A DNA stretch of 64,000 bases from Rhodoferax lithotrophicus (GCF_019973615.1 NZ_AP024238.1:806001-870000), one strand, 5' to 3'; shown: positions 50,755 through 59,424, counted from the stretch's first letter. The notes: generated from the letters alone by a model not told the origin. Program-made: numbers and translations.

Positions 50755-51057
50755 TCAGCAACACGCATTGGCTACGCTTGGGCCGGATGTTTGTGCACAG
50801 CCGCATCCAGAGGCCGATGCGGCCCCGGTGGCCTCAGGTGCAAAGCCGGGCAGCATGGCCAGCGCCGTCTGCAGCGTCTTGCGCGCCGGAACCTGGCGGA
50901 TTTTGTCGGCATGCAGGATGGCGGCGTGGATGGCCGCATCGCTCAGGCCCACTTGCCGTGCCTGTGGAATGTGGTACTCCATACAAGGCGGGCAGTTGCT
51001 GCCCATGGCGGCGCCAATGGCCACCAGTTCAAGGTCTCGGGGGCTTAAATCATTCAT
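50755..51057 (-). CDS. carboxymuconolactone decarboxylase / AhpD-like protein
   Basis: 100 residues. LSPRDLELVAIGAAMGSNCPPCMEYHIPQARQVGLSDAAIHAAI has the CxxC-x3-H redox motif (NCPPCMEYH) of AhpD-like peroxide-detoxifying proteins. The C-terminus is Cys-rich (ASGCGCAQTSGPSVANACC), unusual and possibly metal binding. Start at 51057, since upstream sequence lacks family features. First of the AhpD-like/sigma unit; divergent from a cupin gene, suggesting a redox-responsive regulon. Confidence 0.85.
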   Translation of the reverse strand: MNDLSPRDLELVAIGAAMGSNCPPCMEYHIPQARQVGLSDAAIHAAILHADKIRQVPARKTLQTALAMLPGFAPEATGAASASGCGCAQTSGPSVANACC

Positions 51058-51202
51058 GGTGTTCTCCAATAGGGTTTCGGTTGATGGACGGCTTTGGTCA
51101 TCCACCTTCTTAGACGGTAACCTGGACACAAAAGATACACCTTTGCCATCCAATACCAACTTCGTTAAGCTTGCAACTTTGACCACTGCATAAGGAGCCT
51201 CC

Positions 51203-51685
51203 ATGCCCCATACTGAATTTCCTGTTGCGATTGCCGCTCTGGAGGCGCCGCGCCGCGCGACCCCTTCCACTTACCCGGAACCCTTTGCCTCACGTATGGC
51301 GGGCCGGGAAAAACGCACGCTGGGTGATCTTTTTGGGCTGAGCAACTTCGGGGTGAACCTGACGCGCCTAGCCCCCGGGGCCATGTCCGCCCTGCGGCAC
51401 GCCCACACCGTGCAAGACGAATTCATTTACCTACTGGAAGGGCACGCGGTGCTGGTCACCGACGCAGGCGAGACCGCGCTGTCGCCCGGCATGTGCGCCG
51501 GTTTCAAGGCCGGCACGGGCGACGGCCATCAGCTTATCAACCGCTCCAATGCCGATGTGGTCTACCTCGAAGTTGGCGACCGCAGCGCGGGTGACACCGC
51601 CAGCTACCCGGACGATGACCTGAAAGCCAGCTTGGGCCCGGACGGCAAATATCTGTTCACGCACAAAGACGGTACGGGGTATTGA
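51203..51685 (+). CDS. cupin-domain protein
   Basis: 160 residues. Cupin motif 1 ALRHAHTVQDEFIYLLEG (His, His, Glu ligands in H-x-H-x4-E form) and motif 2 PGMCAGFKAGTGDGHQLINRSNADVVYLEV (His in GDGHQL). Ends KYLFTHKDGTGY, a conserved tail of this sugar/gentisate-like cupin group. AAGGAGCCTCC before the ATG. The 3' end is imperfectly repeated 2.9 kb downstream. Confidence 0.9.
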   Translation: MPHTEFPVAIAALEAPRRATPSTYPEPFASRMAGREKRTLGDLFGLSNFGVNLTRLAPGAMSALRHAHTVQDEFIYLLEGHAVLVTDAGETALSPGMCAGFKAGTGDGHQLINRSNADVVYLEVGDRSAGDTASYPDDDLKASLGPDGKYLFTHKDGTGY

Positions 51686-51728
51686 GGAGGCGAGGGTTCG
51701 GGCCTTGGCGTGGCGAATGGCCACCAAC
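51657..51728 (+). repeat. direct repeat A: cupin 3' end and flank
   Basis: Runs from TTCACGCACAAAGACGG through the stop to GCGAATGGCCACCAACC. An imperfect second copy, roughly 80 percent identical by eye, lies at 54536-54606 in the same orientation. The copies bracket the AAA/TOPRIM gene pair. Confidence 0.65.
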
Positions 51729-51755
51729 CATCGGATCGGGTTCCATTAAATTTTG

Positions 51756-51806
51756 AGTGATATGGATCTCTAGTCAAGCTGGATAAAGCGCTGGTAGCTA
51801 TCAATA
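51756..51806 (+). repeat. intergenic palindromic repeat, copy 9
   Basis: TGATATGGATCTCTAGTC then AAAGCGCTGGTAGCTATC; a diverged copy after the cupin gene. The 325 bases from here to the TOPRIM gene end show no gene. Confidence 0.6.
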
Positions 51807-52131
51807 GAGGAGTGTTTGGTGGCTTTGTTTGGGTGACGCCAACGGGTGGTGAGGCAGGAGTGGGGTCAAGATGGTGAACTAATTTCTAGGTTTTAGTGAC
51901 AGGTATCGACCCATAGCTGACATGGCGTCAGTCCCATTTCGACGCGGGAAGCAGTCGCGCGACGTTTGACATGGAAGGCGGAAGAGCCCGTTGCACTTTG
52001 GTTGGTAAACAGCGCGTTCAGTTTGGCGATTTAGTCGGCAACTAAATCTCGGCCCATCAACTCTCGTCGCCAGTGTTGATCTCCGGCAACAGCTGGCCCT
52101 TCGCGGCGGGTTCAGTTTCTTCGACGCTGAT

Positions 52132-52848
52132 TCAGGGAAATGCGACTAGGATGGCTTGCTCGAATGCAAGTGCGCGGGTACACAGGGCGGTCACGTCGCT
52201 CCATCCTGTGGCGACTGCGCTCGCAGCGGCCAGGCGGCTCTTACGGTCCTTCTTGTTGACGCGCAGATTGAGCGGCAACACCTGCATCTGCGCTTCGATG
52301 TTTAAATTGCACTCAAGACTCACGAGCGAGGCGTGACCGGCAGGCAACTTGGCCGCAGCCTGCCAGGTGCCCGTGTTCATTGCGGGGATGCACACCACCG
52401 TCTTGGGGCCGGGTACTGCAGGCTGCAGCCACGACAGCAAAACAGCGTACAGGTCGTCTGGCGGCAGAGTCGCAGGAGGGCAATGGGTAGGGCATGGCAA
52501 AGTTTGCCAGCTTTTGGCAGCAGCATCGGCGTTCGTGTAGGGCGGACGCAGGTTTGCGTATGAGAAAGTAGCCACGTCCGCATCCAGTTGGATAACGACG
52601 CCATCAAAAGTCGAGAGGATGGGGTCGTCCTCGATCAGACCACCATTCGGCGGGCATCGTGCGGCCTGTTGCTGACACCACTTCAAGACCCCGCCCCAGC
52701 CGGTGCCCATATCGGGCTTGGTAGCCTCAGGCTGTAGTTGCGTCAACACGAAGCTGCGGGGAGTAAGAATGCTCTTCAGTGCCGCCTCAATAACTTCACG
52801 CTCTGTCGGGCCTTCGCCGACCAGAGCAATTCGCAGTGGACTAGACAT
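52132..52848 (-). CDS. TOPRIM-like (RloB/DUF4276-type) protein
   Basis: 238 residues. TOPRIM signature: LVGEGPTEREVIEAAL (Glu12 in GEGPTE) at the start and VVIQLDADV with Asp89 and Asp91. Fold resembles the nuclease-like TOPRIM partners of AAA ATPases in RloB, DUF4276 and PARIS-type systems. The middle has extra cysteines (PCPTHCPP). It follows the ATPase gene and overlaps it by 8 bases, so the two are co-translated. Likely the effector of an anti-phage or abortive-infection pair; inference from domain pairing. Confidence 0.78.
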   Translation of the reverse strand: MSSPLRIALVGEGPTEREVIEAALKSILTPRSFVLTQLQPEATKPDMGTGWGGVLKWCQQQAARCPPNGGLIEDDPILSTFDGVVIQLDADVATFSYANLRPPYTNADAAAKSWQTLPCPTHCPPATLPPDDLYAVLLSWLQPAVPGPKTVVCIPAMNTGTWQAAAKLPAGHASLVSLECNLNIEAQMQVLPLNLRVNKKDRKSRLAAASAVATGWSDVTALCTRALAFEQAILVAFP

Positions 52849-54046
52849 TTGGCACCGCCCCCAGGTGCCCCATCATCCACAAGCGCGAAAGCGGGTATTC
52901 ACGATTCAGAGCCTTCAACTCTGGCGTCGGATCCAGCCTTCGAACCACGGTGTGGCCGTGGCTGTCTCGGTCAACGGCGAACAGGCGAACCTCGTCATTG
53001 TCCAGATCCAGTCCGTCCAGCACCGCAGGATTGTGGGCCGTAAACATCAGCTGCCGACTGCGCGTGGCCGAGCCCATGGTGGCGCCCGAACGCACCTGAG
53101 TCAGCCAGCCTACTAGTCGAGCGGTCAAGGCGGTGACCAGCCGAGGATTCAAAGCCTGGTCCAAATTGTCGATGGCGACCAACGCAGGGCTGCGCGGCGA
53201 CAGGCACAGCGCGGCGGTAAACAGCACGTACAGCACACCTTCACTGGCATCAAATGCCGTCAGCTCGTTGCGGCTAGTGGCCATAAAACGATCGGTGAAC
53301 TTCAAGACCTCTTGGCTGCGCGCCACCGATGGCGAGAGCAGCGCCTGCACGCTGCGCGAGGTGCCAACGTCTGCCGCCCAATCGACCAGGCCAAGTAGGT
53401 CATCCAGCAAATCGCCTTGAGACTCCTCGGCGAAGCGTTTCAAGTCGGCTACCGCCTCGGCCAGTCGCCCCCCCGACAAACCCAGTGGTTCGCGTGTCTG
53501 CGGGTCAGGCAGCATGCCGCGCAAAGTGGGCGTATTAGGACAGTAAATCGCGTACTGCTGCAGCTGTTGCAACATCAAAGTCGCCGGGCTCTCAGTGGGC
53601 AACTCCACTAGCTTGAGCGCTGCGAGGCCGACCTTGGGGTTGAGATTACCTATGCTGCGTACCCCTTCGGTCAGAATGGTTTCGGGACCATCTGTCAGCG
53701 TCTCGGTCTTGAACGACCAGGCTGGATCTGGGGACTCCAGCGGGTTCAATAGGCTTACCTTGTAGGTGGCGCCACTCTCGGCCACGGCTTCCAGACCGAT
53801 GTGCGGCAAACTGCGAAAGTCCTGGAAAGACGATTTGAATAGTCGCGGCAAGCCGGGGCGTACGCCACGACGCTGCAGCGCCTCGTCGTCCACGGCGCCA
53901 TTGGCGGCGGCACCGAGCACCCCCAACGCCTCTAGCACGTTGCTCTTGCCCACGCCGTTCGCGCCAATGAAGCAGTTCACCACACCCAGCTCAATATCCA
54001 GTTCTGTGATGGATTTGAAGCCGCGAATCTTCAGTTGCCGAATCAT
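52841..54046 (-). CDS. AAA ATPase, OLD/AAA15-like, partner of the TOPRIM gene
   Basis: 401 residues. ABC-type/AAA_21 ATPase: MIRQLKIRGFKSITELDIEL, Walker A GANGVGKSN (28-36), signature-like LSGGRLAEAVADL (190-202), Walker B ALVAIDNLDQALNPRL with Asp293 but Asn294 where the catalytic Glu is expected, and His-switch MFTAHNPAVLDGL (His338). The tail ends LSRLWMMGHLGAVPNV. The Asn may lower hydrolysis, favouring a sensor state. GGAG ribosome-binding site; a longer frame to 54130 lacks family sequence. Confidence 0.85.
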   Translation of the reverse strand: MIRQLKIRGFKSITELDIELGVVNCFIGANGVGKSNVLEALGVLGAAANGAVDDEALQRRGVRPGLPRLFKSSFQDFRSLPHIGLEAVAESGATYKVSLLNPLESPDPAWSFKTETLTDGPETILTEGVRSIGNLNPKVGLAALKLVELPTESPATLMLQQLQQYAIYCPNTPTLRGMLPDPQTREPLGLSGGRLAEAVADLKRFAEESQGDLLDDLLGLVDWAADVGTSRSVQALLSPSVARSQEVLKFTDRFMATSRNELTAFDASEGVLYVLFTAALCLSPRSPALVAIDNLDQALNPRLVTALTARLVGWLTQVRSGATMGSATRSRQLMFTAHNPAVLDGLDLDNDEVRLFAVDRDSHGHTVVRRLDPTPELKALNREYPLSRLWMMGHLGAVPNV

Positions 54047-54527
54047 TGTTCTTCTCCAGTGTTGGCTTGCATCGCAGGAACAACGAGCATGCGTTGAAAA
54101 AAATCGGTGGATCTCAGCCTGCAATAGCAAATTTAACTATTCGATGCTACCTGAGGGGACTACCGCTCCCTTGGCCTGAGCCCGAAGTCGCCTGAGCTTC
54201 CTCCAAAGGTTGGCGATATTGTCGCCGCGCTTGATGGCGCTTGACGGCTAGTCCGGATCAAGGTCGAGTAAAGCCGCTTATTTGGGCGACATCCAGGCTC
54301 TCGCGGGGGGCAACCGCTATCCGGTTGGTTGGGGCATACCCGGGAGCTGTCGATCGCGAACGGCAGCTCTTGGCCCTCAAGAGTCATCCCCAGTCCAAAA
54401 ACCACGACTAACAAACCCCCGCACCCATCGAGCAAGCACTGACTTTTTCCCTGAATTTTGTCTTCCCGTTCGAGTTCAAAAGGCGTATGCCAGCGGGGGG
54501 GTGATTAAAACTTTCGCCCCGCCAACC

Positions 54528-54566
54528 CCGATGTATCTGGCGCACAAAGACGGCACGGCGTATTGA
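54528..54566 (+). pseudogene. cupin 3'-end fragment
   Basis: Reads MYLAHKDGTAY then stop, matching KYLFTHKDGTGY-stop of the intact cupin gene at 51203. The rest of a cupin gene is absent; upstream sequence in the same frame has no cupin motifs. Confidence 0.6.
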
Positions 54567-54606
54567 GGTGCGGTTTCAGGTCTTGGCGTGACGATGGCCA
54601 CCAACC
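54536..54606 (+). repeat. direct repeat B: copy of the cupin 3' end and flank
   Basis: GGCGCACAAAGACGGCACGG through the stop to GACGATGGCCACCAACC; aligns with 51657-51728 with several small gaps and substitutions, including beyond the stop codon. Confidence 0.65.
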
Positions 54607-54645
54607 CCGGGCGGGGCGCTGCTTGCTTTGGGGGCCTTGCATTTC

Positions 54646-55446
54646 TTATTCTTGTCCTGCGCAGGCCAACAATTCGCATGTGGCGAGGCAAGCCCACTTA
54701 TCTATATCAAATTGGCAATTAAATCTGCAGATGTTGCATGCCGTCATCAGTTCAGACCCACCGCCCGCGGGCGCAAAAAACGCGTTGGTCAAAGCACTCT
54801 TGAAGTCTGCACTCACTTGGCCATTGGCACTCGCAAAGACCGTGCGCAAGCTGGCATGCGTGGTCTGCGTTTGTTGCGAAGCCGCTTGCAGCGCCGTCAG
54901 CAAGTCATCTGCCAGATGCCCTGGTTTGGCCTTGAAGGCGCTGCCCATGAAGTTGATCGCATCAATGCTTTGCAGGCCCAGTGCATCGAGCACCTGGGTT
55001 TGTGCGGCTTTGATGCGCTGGCTGTCCGGGTACAGGCGCAGCGCCTGGGGGGAGAGCGTGGCAAACCAGGCCGTGGGTTCTGCGCCAATCAGGCGGGTTA
55101 CCACCAGATCGGTCAGCGGTGTGATGTTGAGCACGCCGCCGTCAGTGCTGGCGCTTAACGCGTGATAACGCAGGCCGTTGACCAGAGGGTCGGCGTTGAC
55201 CTGGGCGGCACAGGGTGCGCGTTGGGCGCTGAGGGTGAGCTGCCAGTCGCCCGCCGTGTTGGTGCGGGTCGTCAAGACCGGGCCGCTGGCGCAGACCAGG
55301 GACACTTGCGCATCCACCAGCGGCGCACCGGTGGCTGCCGTGCCGCGCAAGACCGGGGCATCACCCCCGCCGCAGGCGGCCAGCCCAAGCGCGACAGCGA
55401 TGACCATGGCGGTGTTGCACCAGTCTTTGGGGGTTTGCGGTTTCAT
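54646..55446 (-). CDS. predicted lipoprotein, unknown
   Basis: 266 residues. Lipobox LAAC with CGGGD after it (Cys near 24), so a lipid-anchored periplasmic or outer-membrane protein. An early Ig-like/carboxypeptidase-regulatory stretch (LRGTAATGAPLVDAQVSLVCASG...GDWQLTLSAQRAPC) is followed by a helical region and a Cys-rich C-terminus (ACNICRFNCQFDIDKWACLATCELLACAGQE). The AAGG ribosome-binding site favours 55446 over 55461. Such proteins are common in Comamonadaceae; function unknown. Confidence 0.7.
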   Translation of the reverse strand: MKPQTPKDWCNTAMVIAVALGLAACGGGDAPVLRGTAATGAPLVDAQVSLVCASGPVLTTRTNTAGDWQLTLSAQRAPCAAQVNADPLVNGLRYHALSASTDGGVLNITPLTDLVVTRLIGAEPTAWFATLSPQALRLYPDSQRIKAAQTQVLDALGLQSIDAINFMGSAFKAKPGHLADDLLTALQAASQQTQTTHASLRTVFASANGQVSADFKSALTNAFFAPAGGGSELMTACNICRFNCQFDIDKWACLATCELLACAGQE

Positions 55447-55566
55447 GGCTGTGCCTTGCATGAAGGTTGCGATGCCGTGACTCTACCCCTGAGCCCACAA
55501 CAAGTCTGTAACAAAACGAGGTTCTCGTGCTTGTCTGGGTGATGGGAATTGCAGCCCAAACTTTGG

Positions 55567-55624
55567 ATAAAAAGTGCTTGTGGTGCTTGTTGAATATACG
55601 CAAGCAGCTATTTATTAAATAGCA
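55567..55624 (+). repeat. intergenic palindromic repeat, copy 10 (diverged)
   Basis: AAAAAGTGCTTGTGGTGCTTG then ATACGCAAGCAGCTATTTATT. Lacks the GCCTCTAG start but keeps the GCAAGCAGCTATT end. Confidence 0.5.
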
Positions 55625-56043
55625 TTCGGATGACCGATCAGCTTCATGCACCCGCCATGTCCAGTGGGGAGATGACAGACAAGCCAGCAGCGGCAAAAGG
55701 CGAGGTGTCACTATCGCCAAGCCATGTGTTGCAGTGATGGACGCGATATAACCACCTGGGGGGCCATGGCCTGGCATCTACCGGTATAAAGCACCGACGA
55801 TTCACTTGGGGCGCAGGCTCTACCTCGGTGTCTACCGGCCAACCGCAGTGGATACACTGAAAGTGAAAGGCGTCCAGGCGCAGTGAAGCCACATGCCGCC
55901 CCTGCACCTCAAGGAGTTTCCCCATGCCATCCTGAAAATAGCAGCCTTCTCCGACGGTGACACCGGAGGCGCGGCTGATGCACGACGACTGACCACTGCG
56001 GCCATGAAAGGGCTTGGCATCAAGTTGAAACTGATTTTTAGTG

Positions 56044-56105
56044 TTGATTTTGCCTGTAGTGCATGTTCTATATGCGCAAACAGCTATTAAATGTGTAGCT
56101 ATTTT
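56044..56105 (+). repeat. intergenic palindromic repeat, copy 11
   Basis: TTGATTTTGCCTGTAGTGC then ATGCGCAAACAGCTATTAA and a second AGCTATTTTTTC end. Confidence 0.6.
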
Positions 56106-56251
56106 TTCCAATTCCTGACTTCCCGATCCGCCAGAAGAGTCGGTTGGCACAAGCGTCTGCTTATCCCGGCGTTGTAGGAGCGTCGGCAGGCGCGAATCGT
56201 GGCTGCATACGTTTCTGGCAAACTGCCGTATCCCCACCAGAAGTGATCTCC

Positions 56252-56479
56252 ATGAACCCTGCACCGCATACCCCCGCTCAACCGCCAGACGGCCTGCTCA
56301 CTTATCGCCTGCTCACCGGGCCGGATGACGCGGCCTTTTGCCGCCGGGTCAGTGATGCCCTGGCCCTGGGCTACCAGCTCTATGGCTCACCTGCAGCCAC
56401 GTTTAATGGCGTGAATGTGATCGTGGCGCAAGCCATTCTCTGGCCCAGCAACCAGAGTGTTGCCGCCAAGTCTCGATGA
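56252..56479 (+). CDS. DUF1737-domain protein
   Basis: 75 residues. LLTYRLLTGPDDAAFCRRVSDALALGYQLYGSPAATFNGVNVIVAQAILWP matches DUF1737 (YxLxTGxDDxxFCxxVxxxLxxGYxLYGxP, FNG, AQAxLW). Function unknown. Its stop overlaps the next gene's ATG (ATGA). Confidence 0.9.
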   Translation: MNPAPHTPAQPPDGLLTYRLLTGPDDAAFCRRVSDALALGYQLYGSPAATFNGVNVIVAQAILWPSNQSVAAKSR

Positions 56480-56907
56480 GCCTGCACAGGAAGAATCCCA
56501 TGCCCACATCATTCGCCCATGGAAGTTGCCTGTGTGGTGCGGTACGGTTTGAGGCCGGTCTGCCGCCCAAGTGGGTGGCACATTGCCATTGCACACGTTG
56601 CCAGCGGGCACACGGCGCGGCTTTTGTGACCTGGGTCGGGGTCGACGCAGTCGACACGGTGGTGTCGGATACCCGCAGCGCGTTGACTTGGTACACCACA
56701 TCCGAAGGCGCAAGCCGTGGTTTTTGCCACACCTGCGGTAGCCCCATGTTTTTCAAATCACCACGCTGGCCGGGTGAGTTGCACATCGCCCGTGCGTTGT
56801 TCCTTGAGCCTGTAGACCTGATGCCACAATCCCATGTGCACTTTGATACACGCGTCAACTGGGTCTGTCTGGGTGACAGCCTGCCGGTAGAGGTTGATGC
56901 GGTTTGA
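56476..56907 (+). CDS. GFA-family (CENP-V fold) protein
   Basis: 143 residues. Zinc ligands in GSCLCGAVRF, HCHCTRCQRAHGAAF and FCHTCGSPMFF, the pattern of glutathione-dependent formaldehyde-activating (Gfa)-type proteins. Most members act on small thiol adducts or are uncharacterised. Start chosen for the ATGA overlap with the DUF1737 gene; an inner Met (MPTSFAHGSC) is an alternative. Confidence 0.9.
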   Translation: MSLHRKNPMPTSFAHGSCLCGAVRFEAGLPPKWVAHCHCTRCQRAHGAAFVTWVGVDAVDTVVSDTRSALTWYTTSEGASRGFCHTCGSPMFFKSPRWPGELHIARALFLEPVDLMPQSHVHFDTRVNWVCLGDSLPVEVDAV

Positions 56908-56933
56908 CTCACCCTCTCTTACCAATACACGTC

Positions 56934-57680
56934 ATGAAAAAAATCATCCTCGTCACCGGTGGCTCCCGGGGCATTGGCGCTGCTGTGGCGCAAGGGGCGG
57001 CCGAACAAGGCTACGCGGTTTGCATCAGCTACCTCCATAACCAGGCGGCGGCCGAGGCGGTGGTGGCTACCATCCGCCAGAACAACGGCGAGGCCATGGC
57101 CGTGCAGGCGGATGTGGCGCTTGAAGACGATGTGGTTCGGCTTTTTAGGCAGGTCGATGCCACGTGGGGCCCGTTGAGCGCCCTGGTCAACAACGCCGGG
57201 GTACTTGCCCGCCAAGCACGCGTGGACGAGATGGACAGTGCCCGCATCCAGCGTATTTTGGCCACCAACGTGATCGGCAGCTTCATTTGTGCACGCGAAG
57301 CGGTGCGGCGTATGTCCACCCGGCACGGCGGCAGCGGCGGGGCCATCGTCAACCTGTCCTCCCGCGCGTCGCACCTGGGAGCTCCGGGCGAATATGTCGA
57401 CTACGCCGCTTCCAAGGCCGCCATTGACACCCTGACCATTGGTTTGTCGAAAGAGGTGGCGGCTGAGGGTATTCGCGTCAATACGGTGTCTCCCGGTGTC
57501 ATCTACACCGACATCCATGCCAGTGGCGGCGAGCCGCAGCGGGTGGATCGGGTGAAAGAGGCCATACCGATGAAACGTGGTGGTTATCCTCAAGAAGTTG
57601 CCAAGGCCGTGCTTTGGCTGCTGTCAGCGGACGCGTCTTACACCACCGGTGCCACGCTGGACGTGGCGGGCGGCCGTTAG
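56934..57680 (+). CDS. short-chain dehydrogenase/reductase
   Basis: 248 residues. NAD(P)-binding TGGSRGIGAAVA at 8-19, NNAG in LVNNAGVLA, active Tyr-x3-Lys in EYVDYAASKAA and catalytic Ser in VNLSSRAS. Classical SDR of the FabG/glucose dehydrogenase branch; substrate unknown. A frame extends to 56904 but the beta-alpha-beta start fits MKKIILVTGG. Preceded by the GFA-family gene by 26 bases. Confidence 0.93.
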   Translation: MKKIILVTGGSRGIGAAVAQGAAEQGYAVCISYLHNQAAAEAVVATIRQNNGEAMAVQADVALEDDVVRLFRQVDATWGPLSALVNNAGVLARQARVDEMDSARIQRILATNVIGSFICAREAVRRMSTRHGGSGGAIVNLSSRASHLGAPGEYVDYAASKAAIDTLTIGLSKEVAAEGIRVNTVSPGVIYTDIHASGGEPQRVDRVKEAIPMKRGGYPQEVAKAVLWLLSADASYTTGATLDVAGGR

Positions 57681-57741
57681 TTCTCAACGCCCTGCGTGGT
57701 TGGGATCGTGCCTTGTTGGAAACACCGGATCAAAAATGGCA

Positions 57742-58506
57742 TCAACCATTGGATTGGTAGGCGGCCACGCCAAAGGCAGAGTAAGCCGAACTTGGACTGG
57801 TGCTGGAACCCCAGGCACTTTGTGTCGTCGACAGCTTCTGTACCGCCGCAAGCAGCGCACTCTGGTGTGCCTTCAGGGTGGTGGATTGCTGGTTCAGTGC
57901 GCTCATTGCATCGCTGACCCCGCCACCGCTGGCCAATTCGTTGGCGGCCGTCTTGTCCAACGCCTGGCCAATTTGGGCCAGGGTGTTCTGGACAAAGGAG
58001 GCATCTTTTTGTTGTGCGGCATCGAATTTCGCCGTATCAAACGTCAGCGTGCCGTCCGCCTGAGGTTTGAGGCCGATTTTTTTTAAGGCATCCATGGCTG
58101 CGGGCGTGTTGGCCAGGGCCCGGTTCAAGTCCCGGCTGACCCGGTTGGCATTGCTGGATGACATCAATGCCCCGCTGCTGCTGGTGGCCGTGCTGTGAGC
58201 CGTAGTGATGGCGGTGTTGAACCGGGTCACCAAACTTTGAAGGGCTGTCTTGATGTCCGCCGCAGTTGAGCTTGTTTTCAGGTTGCCCAGCGCGCGGGCT
58301 GCCAACTGGGTATCCGATACCGCTGACTTGAGTTTGCCAAAGGAGGACAGTTGTGCACTGGTGATGTCAAGCTGTGTCTGGAGCCTGGCATCCACCGAGG
58401 TGATGGTGCGCGACACCTGGCTGGTGCTGCTGGCCGCCTGGGTGGAGGTCTGGGAACTGCTCAGTTGGCTGGATGTGTTGAAATTGGTGAGCGAAGAAAG
58501 GTTCAT
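57742..58506 (-). CDS. Ser/Thr-rich helical protein, FliD-like in pattern
   Basis: 254 residues, Ser/Thr/Ala-rich with heptad character. N-terminal SQVSRTITSVDARLQTQLDITSAQLSSFGKLKSAVSDTQLAARALGNL resembles the start of flagellar cap protein FliD, and the middle has LGLKPQADGTLTFDTAKFDAA as in FliD-like GLxxxxDGTLxxDxxKL. It is much shorter than FliD (about 450+). May be a flagellar or secreted accessory protein. GGGAGA before ATG at 58506. No flagellar genes nearby. Confidence 0.6.
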   Translation of the reverse strand: MNLSSLTNFNTSSQLSSSQTSTQAASSTSQVSRTITSVDARLQTQLDITSAQLSSFGKLKSAVSDTQLAARALGNLKTSSTAADIKTALQSLVTRFNTAITTAHSTATSSSGALMSSSNANRVSRDLNRALANTPAAMDALKKIGLKPQADGTLTFDTAKFDAAQQKDASFVQNTLAQIGQALDKTAANELASGGGVSDAMSALNQQSTTLKAHQSALLAAVQKLSTTQSAWGSSTSPSSAYSAFGVAAYQSNG

Positions 58507-58662
58507 CGGTGAGTCTCCCTGAAGACAGCGCCAACCATAGCGGATGCACCGGTTCATCAAGCCGGAAAATGATCGGTAAATCCAGGCTTTTTATGGGCAT
58601 ACCCGAATCAGCATGCCCAATCCTTGGTGGTGCGTACCACCGCATGCTCTAACATTGCAGCC

Positions 58663-59385
58663 ATGCATACCACCGCCCTTGTCCTTTTCTCCGGCGGGCA
58701 GGACTCCACCACCTGCCTGGCCCATGCCCTGGCGCGTTACCAGCGCGTCGAAACCATTGCCTTTGATTACCGCCAGCGCCATCGTATTGAGCTTGATGCG
58801 CGTCTGAATGTGCTGCGCGAGCTGCGTGTACGCTTTCCACAATGGTCCGCCAAGTTGGGCGAAGATCATTTGCTGGATCTGGCCGTGCTGGGCGAGGTGA
58901 GCGACACCTCGCTCACCCGTGACACGGCCTTCAAGATGGAAGCCAGCGGCCTGCCCAACACCTTTGTGCCGGGACGCAACCTGCTGTTCATGACCCTGGC
59001 CGCCGCACTGGCTTACCGGCGTGGCCTGCAAGTGCTGGTCACCGGGGTTTGCGAGACCGACTTTTCCGGCTACCCCGATTGCCGTGACGACACCATGAAA
59101 GCCCTGCAGCTGGCCTTGTCCCTGGGCATGGATCAGCGCTTTTTGATCGAAACCCCGCTGATGTGGATCGACAAGGCACAAACCTGGGAATTGGCACGTA
59201 CCTTGGGCGAGCAATCGGGCCAGCCCGATGGTGGCCAGACCTTGGTGAACCTGATCGTGGAACACACCCATACCTGTTACCTGGGTGATCGTCACCAGCG
59301 TCACGTCTGGGGTTATGGCTGTGGAACCTGTCCAGCCTGCGAGTTACGCGCCAAGGGTTACGCGGGTTTTGTCAACCGGGCGTAA
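58663..59385 (+). CDS. queC: 7-cyano-7-deazaguanine synthase QueC
   Basis: 240 residues. PP-loop ATP pyrophosphatase motif [11 protein letters not shown] at 8-18, [32 protein letters not shown], and the zinc-binding [20 protein letters not shown] near the end. Converts CDG (7-carboxy-7-deazaguanine) to preQ0 in queuosine synthesis. Other que genes are not in the window. ATG at 58663 chosen over a frame reaching 58624. Confidence 0.95.
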   Translation: MHTTALVLFSGGQDSTTCLAHALARYQRVETIAFDYRQRHRIELDARLNVLRELRVRFPQWSAKLGEDHLLDLAVLGEVSDTSLTRDTAFKMEASGLPNTFVPGRNLLFMTLAAALAYRRGLQVLVTGVCETDFSGYPDCRDDTMKALQLALSLGMDQRFLIETPLMWIDKAQTWELARTLGEQSGQPDGGQTLVNLIVEHTHTCYLGDRHQRHVWGYGCGTCPACELRAKGYAGFVNRA

Positions 59386-59424
59386 CCCCTCATCCGGCAG
59401 GTTGACAGGGGCAGCGGACAGGCC

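Larger units (their letters stand above)
54047..54645. other. intergenic region with cupin-tail remnant
   Basis: About 600 bases. The only recognisable content is the duplicated cupin tail at 54528-54606. The segment 54180-54420 shows no coding features. It may hold the promoter of the AAA/TOPRIM operon near 54050-54130. Confidence 0.5.
55447..56251. other. intergenic region with two palindromic repeats
   Basis: About 800 bases with no convincing gene. Long minus-strand frame 55644-56264 runs across one of the repeats and lacks family sequence, so it was not annotated. The area contains repeat copies 10 and 11. Confidence 0.5.

Noticed and set aside
55644..56264. 206-codon minus-strand frame with a CxxC pair
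   Set aside because: Runs through an intergenic repeat copy, has no ribosome-binding site or recognisable family; a short decayed gene cannot be excluded.
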